The translations under genes and the position numbers were made by a program. A stretch of 64,000 nt of DNA. Origin: Anthostomella pinea. Lineage: Eukaryota; Ascomycota; Sordariomycetes; Xylariales; Xylariaceae. Below are positions 56,907 through 64,000 of the stretch, in pieces (within the stretch, counting starts at the first letter, position 1; the number at the start of each line of letters is the position of its first letter). Location of the stretch: contig CAUWAG010000004.1 in NCBI GenBank assembly GCA_963556695.1, positions 2,480,001-2,544,000 on the forward strand, read 5' to 3'. Below the pieces are notes generated by a model. That model made no database searches. It had not been told where the DNA came from and saw nothing but the letters and a program-made list of their open reading frames with translations.

Positions 56907-58616
56907 CTACCCAAGTCTGAAAATCCACCCATCGCCCAACCGCTGATTCCCCTCGCTCAGGCCCCCAAACACCATAACCGCATTCTCCCCAAGGTCGCCC
57001 AGCGTCGCGCTCGCGATCCAGCCCCGGGGGGTAGGGCCCTTGACGTCGAGGGCCTCGTCCTCGTCCTCGGGGCCGGTCGCGACGCGCGTCCAGACCCCCT
57101 CGCCCGTCTTGCGGCCGACGGCCTGCAGCACGGCGTCGGTGACGCTCGCGGCCGTCATGCCGAGCGGCGGGACCTGGAACGTCCATACGTCGCCGTGGAA
57201 GCTTCCCGCAGCCTCGTGGCCCGAGGCGCTGGCCGAGCGCTCGCCGAGCATCAGGACTAGGTACTCGCGCCCGCCGCCACCGAGGACGAGGTTCAGGCTG
57301 CTGACGCTGCGCGCGGCGGGCCAGGCCTCCGTCTCGATAAGCCTGGCGGTGTCTTGGATGGTGGGCTCGGCGGCGGGGTCGTCACCGCCGGCTTCCTGAT
57401 CCTGCTGGGACGGGGGCGGGGAGGCGGTCACGGGCGGGTAGTGGCTTGACCACTCGCCGCGCGCGAAGACGCCGATCTCACCGCGGCTGACGCGATCGTC
57501 GAACTCGTCGAGGGAAAGTTCAAGCACGTCCAGCTGCCCGCCGAGCTCCTTCTCGCCGTCGAAGCCGCCGAAGCGGTACAGACGGCTCTTGGCGATGGCG
57601 AGGGCGGCGCCTCCGCGGGCAGGACCCGGCGCCGAGGGGAGCTCTTTCCAGGTGCAGCTGCGCACGTCGAAGGCCCAGACGTCGGACGTGCGCGAACCGT
57701 CCGCGAGGCAACCCCCGTGGATGATGAAGGTACCAAAGCCAGCATCCTCGTCGTCGGTAGCGCCGGCTGCGATATGGCCGGTGATTGGTCGTTGGGGGAT
57801 CCCCACCTCGGCCGAGTCGCCCTCCGCCCACTCTTTCCAGCTCGAGGTGCGGCGCAGCGGCTTGATGGCGAAGTCGCTCGGCTTGTCGGTCGCTACGGCG
57901 GCGAAGTAGCTGCGCGGTGGTGGGCTGGGGCTTGTGCGGTATGGGTCGAGGTATGACCAGGTATGCGTCTTGGTCTCGAAGACCCAGACGCGTCCGCCCT
58001 CGTCGAGCGTGTCGGAGCCGGCGGGCGAGGTGCGCCCGCCAAAGATGAAGATTCGCGGGCCGATTACGGCCGAGGCGTGGCCTATGCGCGGGCTAGGAAC
58101 GTCGGAGGGCAGGGGCTTGCCCTTGCCCTTCTCGGTCGTTGAGGACGAGGGCTGCTCCTCGAAAGAAGTGCCTGGAGGTGGCGGGGAGCTGAGCGGGACT
58201 TCAGTTAGAGGGTCCTTCAGCTGGGCGGCGGTCTCGTCCTCTTCGGTGATGGTGGCAGGCGCTTGGGTCTTGGGTGATGGTTTCGCCTTGACGGCGTAGT
58301 AGTCGGCGTTCGCGCCGCTGGAGGGCAGGACGATAATGTGCATGTCGTTGTCGACGGGCTTGCGAGCTTCGACCTCTCCGCCGAAGATGTACGCGTTGCC
58401 GGCGATGATGTCGAGGGTATGCGACGAGCGCGGGAGGGGAGGGAGCGCTATGTGTTGCCAGGTGCCCTTCATAGTCGGGCCGCCTCCCATGCGAGGCATG
58501 TGTGGCATCTGGGGCATGTGAGGCATGTGTGGCATTGAAGGCATTGAAGGCATGTTCTGCGAGACCGAGTTTAGCAGGTCGGTTCCGCGACGCTTCAGTT
58601 TGGCGAAGGACTCCAT
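56907..58616 (-). CDS. Kelch-repeat beta-propeller protein
   Basis: A single-exon gene of 569 residues. An N-terminal basic helix (MESFAKLKRRGTDLLNSVSQ) leads into a tandem Met-Pro repeat (MPSMPSMPHMPHMPQMPHMP, residues 22-41). At least five kelch blades follow: HTLDIIAGNAYIFGGE, GHASAVIGPRIFIFGGR, FIIHGGC with DVWAFDVRSCTWKEL, LAIAKSRLYRFGGFDGEKEL, and ENAVMVFGGLSEGNQRL with DGWIF. The Gly-Gly pairs and spaced Tyr/Trp of kelch motifs are clear. Acidic, Ser/Pro-rich loops (about 120-170 and 400-430) are inserted between blades. Such propellers are usually protein-binding platforms; no catalytic domain is fused. Partners are unknown. Confidence 0.88.
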   Translation of the reverse strand: MESFAKLKRRGTDLLNSVSQNMPSMPSMPHMPHMPQMPHMPRMGGGPTMKGTWQHIALPPLPRSSHTLDIIAGNAYIFGGEVEARKPVDNDMHIIVLPSSGANADYYAVKAKPSPKTQAPATITEEDETAAQLKDPLTEVPLSSPPPPGTSFEEQPSSSTTEKGKGKPLPSDVPSPRIGHASAVIGPRIFIFGGRTSPAGSDTLDEGGRVWVFETKTHTWSYLDPYRTSPSPPPRSYFAAVATDKPSDFAIKPLRRTSSWKEWAEGDSAEVGIPQRPITGHIAAGATDDEDAGFGTFIIHGGCLADGSRTSDVWAFDVRSCTWKELPSAPGPARGGAALAIAKSRLYRFGGFDGEKELGGQLDVLELSLDEFDDRVSRGEIGVFARGEWSSHYPPVTASPPPSQQDQEAGGDDPAAEPTIQDTARLIETEAWPAARSVSSLNLVLGGGGREYLVLMLGERSASASGHEAAGSFHGDVWTFQVPPLGMTAASVTDAVLQAVGRKTGEGVWTRVATGPEDEDEALDVKGPTPRGWIASATLGDLGENAVMVFGGLSEGNQRLGDGWIFRLG

Positions 58617-60038
58617 GCTGGGCGTTGTGGTAGTTCAATTGAAACGTTCTCTTTTAGCTGCTGCGATAGTACAAAGAAAGATCTGTGTCGAAAGAAGCTG
58701 GGGAGTTGTAGCCCAGAGTCGATCTCGATCTCAGATGTGGTATTGTTCCTGAGCTCGATGCCTGAGCTGGAGTGACGCAAGGTTGGTCTCGTGGAGGGGT
58801 GTAGACCTTTGGGAAGACTCAAGAAGAGCACCAGTAGGCAGAATTGTTGTAATGGGTGTTAGTGACGAGAATACTTGTCTAGATCTGAAGCAAGGGATCA
58901 GCAGAGAACACAAGAAATCAGGTAATGATGGCAGGAGGACGAGGTGACCACTCACTCATCATCACCTGCAGCGTCGGAAGGAGGATACGACGGGAAGAGG
59001 TACCACTTCCAGTTTCATCATAGTCCAGAGTGAGCAGTGAGCAGCAATTGGACCGTTGGCCCGGTTGCGGGGCAGCGGGGTCCTTGGAGCTAAGGTTCTT
59101 TGGGAAACGTGGCAGGCCGCAGCACCCCGCCCCAACCCTTAGTGGGGCTCGGCGTCAGACTCGTGATATTTTAGGGGTCCGTTCTTCCAACTCCTCCAAG
59201 ATCCACGATGAATCTTTTGTGATCACTCCATACCTAGTCATCATATTTCTTCATCACAGCCGTATGATCCACCAATATAATTCATGATCGAAACTCAGGT
59301 TACTCGCTTTCCGATCCTGAAGCATACCGTTGAAGCATACCGTGTAGTTGCCAGAAGCTCAAAGCTCCATGCAGTTTCTTGACAAGCATCTACCTAGGTA
59401 TTACTTATGTGACACTGCGGCTTCGTATATGAATTGCTTGAGCAGAAGCGATGACCCGTACACTACGATTTTATTGAGGACTCAAGCTGCCATGTTCCAG
59501 TACTCCTGGTTGTACCGAGAGTCACAGTCGGCCGGGAGCCCATACTGGCAGTCTTGATCATTCGTCCATCCACTTTGCGTTTTATGTCACGATTCTCACC
59601 AGGCTCCAGTCATGGTGCACATGGCGCATTACACTGATACATACGGACGGTTTGAACTCGGTGCGTGCGGGAGCAATGGGCAATCACGCCCCCGTCCGGT
59701 TGCCCCTGACCGGCGGAACCATGAGATTGAGTATGGGTCTGTGCCCGCTCAAAACACGTTGGCCCTCATGGGGTTGAGTATGCAACTCTCGGCGAAGAAG
59801 TTTGATTATGAGAATACTGTCTTTCACAAAGCAATATGACGTCGAGAGTCGTGCAGCAATCAAGGTATCTGCCGCTTTGCATATCGTAACTTCGTGGGCT
59901 TGCTAGCCGATGAAGCGAAGGCGACTATATTTATCCCTTTCACTCCATTCTCGAACATACTTCCCCAAATGGGTTCCAGCATCTCGATTGCTCCCCTGCC
60001 TCCCACCTTCTTCTCCTCTGATCCAAACAGTCCAAGCA
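58617..60038. other. Intergenic
   Basis: Upstream of the kelch gene. No other gene seen; scattered short ORFs lack features. Confidence 0.55.
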
Positions 60039-60555
60039 TCAACGCCTGCCCGCATAACGCTTAGCACCCTTCCGCCTCCTCGGCCGTTTGAACCGGGCCT
60101 CACGCTCCGCGAGCCGGACTTCATTTATCTCCTCCTCCCAGTGTGACCGCGCTAGCCAGAGATAGAAGACAAACGCCGCGATGCAAATGCCAGCGGCTAC
60201 GCCGAGGACGATGCCGACTATGGCACCGTAACCGAGTGACTTGGGTGTGGTTGTTGCGATGGGAGTGGGTGGGCGAGTTTCGTTTGCTGCTGTTATAGAT
60301 GATGGCGCCCATGTTGACGTTGGAGTGAGGCAGATGGGGCTTGTAGGGACGCCTCGAATGGTCAGACTTCTGCTGGTGGTGTCGTAGAGGTCTGCCGAAG
60401 CTGCTATGTCTGCCGAAGCTGATGCTGGTGTCAGCTGGCTCTGGTAAGGGTACCTTGGGGAGCGTAGATACGAAGGCGAGAAGGAGTGGTCTCTTACCGC
60501 TGATTCCTGTGACACTTGAGCTGTTCGGCCTCAAGGTTACCAGCACCGGGGCCAT
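60039..60555 (-). CDS. Small single-pass membrane protein, unknown function
   Basis: Two exons (60498-60555 and 60039-60424, intron 73 nt, donor GTAAGA) give 147 residues. No family recognised. The first 80 residues are Ser/Thr/Ala/Pro-rich with possible N-glycosylation sites (NSSS, NETR). One transmembrane helix (about 85-110, glycine-rich first half) follows. The C-terminus begins with Glu residues and ends strongly basic (RFKRPRRRKGAKR). The layout fits an extracellular or lumenal Ser/Thr-rich head and a cytosolic basic tail, as in fungal stress-sensor-like proteins, but it has no cysteine-rich WSC domain. No clear signal peptide, so topology is uncertain. The first exon depends on one intron call. 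Confidence 0.62.
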
Positions 60556-62173
60556 GGTAGGGATGTATTATAAACCGTGTGGATGCGGTGTTGCTGGCGT
60601 CAACAATCACACTGGAGCCGTGAAAGTCAACCAAACGCCGTTTGTCACTGAAGGGAGAGCTTCGTCATGCTGGGATGCCACCGCGTATGCATAAGTAGGA
60701 GGGGGATCCAATTGATCTCTATTATGTCTTCATGAGATCTATTAAGCGTGACCTCACGAGTTCCTCAGAAATCATCACAAAGTCTGAGAGGGGGATGCCT
60801 TTCATACCACGCCCGACTACTCTTTGTCCACACGCTTGAAGTTGTAGCAGATAGATATTTCGCTGTCATCTGCACCCACTTCCCAGCCACCAGCACCGGT
60901 AGACGCCATGATCAGTATGATACTGACGAGTCACTTGCACGGACCTTTCATCATAACGTTCGACAAGTGAGACACACTGACTACCTAGATATGTAGATAG
61001 TGATGTGCCCGGGAGTTTCGCTCGGTTTTGCCCGTCGCAAACAGCTGAAGCGGGCATAACTTAAACGTTTGAATTCATAAAAGTTTGGCATGCATAAATG
61101 TTTGAGTTGAACATAAACGTTGAAGCTTTCCAACGTTGACGAAGATTTCAAAACAACTGATAACTGACAGCATTTAGCAAAATGAAACCTTTAATCCAGA
61201 ACAACAGTTGATCACGGTGAACGAGTGCTCAAGAGTTCACCAATTGCTGAACGTTTGAAGATTGTCAATAGTGCATACACTGTCAATTTATTGTTTATCG
61301 ATACAGAGAGCTCATGTTCAGACGTAGCAGTAAGTCATATAAATCTCAAGAGGACCGAGTCCTGAGGTAGAAGCCCGCGAGGGAGGTGCCGGCTACGAAT
61401 CGACGGAGGAACAGGGAGATGCTCGTGCAAAGACAACCATGTCCCATAGGTATCTAAGGGACGGGAAGCTTCACACGATACGTGTCAGCGGTTCGAATAA
61501 CGGCGTCGGTTCGTTTTCAAGCACCGGCATTTGGCGGCGGAGCGGTGTCTACTAAGCACTATAACAACAGCCACGCTTGACGCTGGTCGTCGCTCGAGGC
61601 GAAAAAAAGGGGGACAGTCCGCAATAGAGCACGCCGTTGATGAGCATGAGATGGCATACATAACCCGCATGCCGCCTGAAACGTAATGATCTGCATTTGC
61701 CGTCAAAAATTCGAAAGTAATACCGGTAACAGTGAGCACATAGATAAATAATGATAAGCAAGAGCACGCGGTTACGGAAGACGCACCAACTTGAAGAAAA
61801 GGGGGCCAATGTATCAATGTCCAAGGGAGATTGTGAACAACAGACCAACCACTACCAGCGCAGACCATGAGTATCATCGCATACTTCGAACTCGAATTTC
61901 ATCCAAGCAGTAAAAATCATAAGCTTGCGAATGCATGCCCACGCAGACAACTCCCTCAGAAAACATAAATCCAATAAGACGCAGCAGCCCCACAGTAAAA
62001 TCATCGCGGTAGAACAGCAAGCTCCCGCTCCAGAATACACATCCTTCGTAAAGTCGTCAGCCCAACCCCTATTGTATAGTCCACCCTTGCCACCCTTCCA
62101 CCTCTTTCCACCTTACCACCCATTTCTCTCCTTTCCACCCCATTCTCCTTTCCTTCGTCTCCACCCCATACCC
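60556..62173. other. Intergenic, partly AT-rich
   Basis: No gene supported. Around 61.05-61.3 kb the sequence is AT-rich with repeated AACGTT(T)GA words (see findings). Confidence 0.5.
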
Positions 62174-64000
62174 TCACAGCCCATCCTGCCGCTTCCGCGT
62201 CTTCCCTCGGGGTCTGCGGACGACAGCAGGTATAATAATCACGGGCTCCATAGCCCCGCCACCCACGAAGTTTCCTCTGCCGCGGCCCCGGCCACCCCCA
62301 CCGCCGCGTCCGCCTCCCCTGGCCCACACTCCGCCGCCGCCGCCTGGCATCGGGGGTGGTGGGGGCGGTGGTACGCCTGCGGTCCCGGGCGATGGATGGA
62401 TGCCCTGGGATGCCTCCTGCTGCAGCTGTGGGAACGGCCACAAGTGCTGCTCTACGAACACTGCGGTGTCTGGAGTCAGTACAATAGATTTCCCAAGGGG
62501 GTGTCCTCAGAGTCGTGTAATCAACTTCGCAAGATGGGAGGTTGGGCAGGCGTAGGTGGCAGCCTAGCGTAAGACGTACGCTCAAGAGACACAGAGGCAA
62601 GGGGGCAGGTTGGGGTGCTACTCACTGCCGGGCTCGATCATGTCTTCCCAGAGTTCGGGAAGGATGACGATACGCGGGGTCTCCTGTACCGGCGGCCCAG
62701 GTGCAGGTGCGAATACCGACGGAAAAACAACCTCAGGAGGCGTCGGAGCCGGTGGGATGGTAGAGCCGGTCGATGAGGAGCCGGCCACAGGGACAGCCTC
62801 CGATCCAGGGCTCAGTGGTGTCACCAAAGGTGTAGGTGTGTTCAAGACAGTAGTCGTCTGTGCTGCAAACGGCATATAGGGATCCATCGACGGTGGCAGC
62901 GCGACGATGAGGTCGTAGCAGCCCTCGAAGACATACGGGCCGATGATGTCGACGTGAGTAAAGCAGCTTCGGATAAGACGTTCCATGCCCTGCAAGGACG
63001 AATTAGCTATATAAGCGACTCGATATGCAGTCATATTGCCAAAATACAGGCTCTACCGTCATATGAGAGAGAGTTGCCCCCTCATGCCAACAAACGACTC
63101 AACAACACCTTTCAACTGATACGGTAAGCTAAAACGGTGACTTACCCCCCAAGTGTTCGCCTTCTCCCAGGAAAAGGCATAGCTCCGACCGATGGCGTCC
63201 TTGAAGCGGATAGGAAACTTCTTGGGTGGTCTATCCGCTGACCTATGCCACCCAGGTTCTCCGTATCTGAGAGGCTGGAAAGGGGGTGGTCCTCCAGCCA
63301 AGGGCTCGTCTTCCGGTGGTCTCGGACGGGATTGAGATGAGCCGGGCTCGGACTGCTGCTCAGGCTCTGCTCTTTGTTTCTGTTTCTGCCTGCTGGTGTA
63401 CGGTGGTGAGGTTGTGTCAGAGACCACATTCTGGGCTTGGTCGCGAGTTACGGCGACGTGCTCTTGCTCCTGGCAGGATGAACGTATACAAGAGCCGGTT
63501 TCCTCTGGATCGCTGCATTCAGCATCTCCTGACAGCTTTCTCATTTCTTGTTGATCGGCTGAATGTCCAAGGGGATCCGCAACGCGAGCGAGAGTAGCCT
63601 CAGTATGCTGCTGCGACTCCAACACTCCTCCGACAGACTCTGGGTCAGGATGTCCGGTGGCCAACGGACTTTCAGCCGCAGTCATCGGGGCCTCGCCATT
63701 ATGGCTGCTCACCGGCCCGAGTGCCTCTGCCACACCCAAGTCACCAGGTTCAATGCCGTCCTCCAGTGTCTCCCCTGACGAGCACGCAGGAGTCGCAGGT
63801 TCGCTGGGCACACTCGAACGCAGACTCGCCAGACCTAGACACACCTCCGAATGCCGATGATCGATATTCGGAACACGAGCTCCACCACATGGCCCTGCAC
63901 GTGACGATGTTTCCGGGGCCTCATCGAGCGGAGCGGTCCCTGTCCAGCCTGTCGAGGCAGCCATCCGTTTGCGGGCGCCCCTATAATAGCCGAGGGGCTG
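62174..64000 (-). CDS. Fungal ubiquitin-like-domain protein with RGG tail, partial at right edge
   Basis: Exons 63146-64000 (open to the edge), 62626-62989 and 62174-62469; both introns are 156 nt. From the ATG at 63964 it has 492 residues, but the frame is open for 12 more codons to the window edge, so the true start may lie beyond it. Residues 1-245 are polar and probably disordered. A ubiquitin-like fold of the fungal ULD type starts at KKFPIRFKDAIGRSYAFSWE, continues through MERLIRSCFTHVDIIGPYVFEG, and ends with IVILPELWEDMIEPG and VFVEQHLWPFP. Between its strands sits an inserted Pro/Thr-rich segment of about 70 residues. The C-terminus has a polyproline run and an RGG-type Gly/Arg stretch (GRGGGGGRGRGRG), often RNA-binding. 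Role unknown. Confidence 0.8.

Noticed and set aside
30466..64000. Secondary-metabolite or co-regulated pathway cluster
   Set aside because: The genes present (permease, mannosidase, wall protein, oxidoreductase, hydrolase, RPA1, CSN3, rhodopsin and others) have unrelated roles, and no backbone synthase or terpene cyclase is present.

Overview
The window is nuclear DNA of a filamentous ascomycete (Pezizomycotina). Coding regions are split by short introns of about 50-160 bases with GTAAGT/GTATGT-type donors and CTAAC-like branch sites. The recognisable proteins are typical of mould genomes: an APSES regulator of the StuA type, a COP9 signalosome subunit, a complex I 24 kDa subunit, a microbial-type rhodopsin, an allantoate-family permease, a GPI wall protein and a fungal ubiquitin-like-domain protein. 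Class and species cannot be fixed from the sequence alone. I joined exons by hand and checked that reading frame is kept across each splice.

Left part (1-7.8 kb): a nine-exon short-chain acyl-CoA (propionyl-CoA-type) synthetase on the minus strand, a small secreted-protein gene interrupted by an in-frame TAG, and a single-BRCT protein. Then about 14.4 kb without a gene I can support, holding only simple repeats and chance ORFs, lead to stuA at 22.2-24.2 kb with a pyrimidine-rich leader.

Middle part (24-31 kb): an accessory, decaying stretch. It holds microsatellites and a 25-base G run, a coding remnant with a frameshift and a stop, a 44-bp inverted repeat whose arms differ mainly by CA/TA transitions (RIP-like), and a cysteine-rich (CXC-like) gene split by a tRNA-derived SINE with a perfect 13-bp target-site duplication. 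Skipping the element and one duplication copy restores the host reading frame exactly; a downstream TGA adds a second lesion.

Right part (31-64 kb): mostly housekeeping genes. In order: an MFS permease (+), a GH47 alpha-mannosidase with a one-base frameshift (-), a CCG-6-like GPI wall protein (-), a quinone oxidoreductase (+), a dienelactone hydrolase (-) divergent from RPA1 (+), CSN3 (-), a rhodopsin with proton-pump residues (+), a nuclear-type peroxiredoxin (+), the complex I 24 kDa subunit (+), a kelch protein (-), a small single-pass membrane protein (-), and a ubiquitin-like-domain protein running off the right edge (-). These genes do not form one pathway, and I see no secondary-metabolite cluster. 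The strongest unusual signal is the SINE-disrupted cysteine-rich gene and its decayed surroundings.
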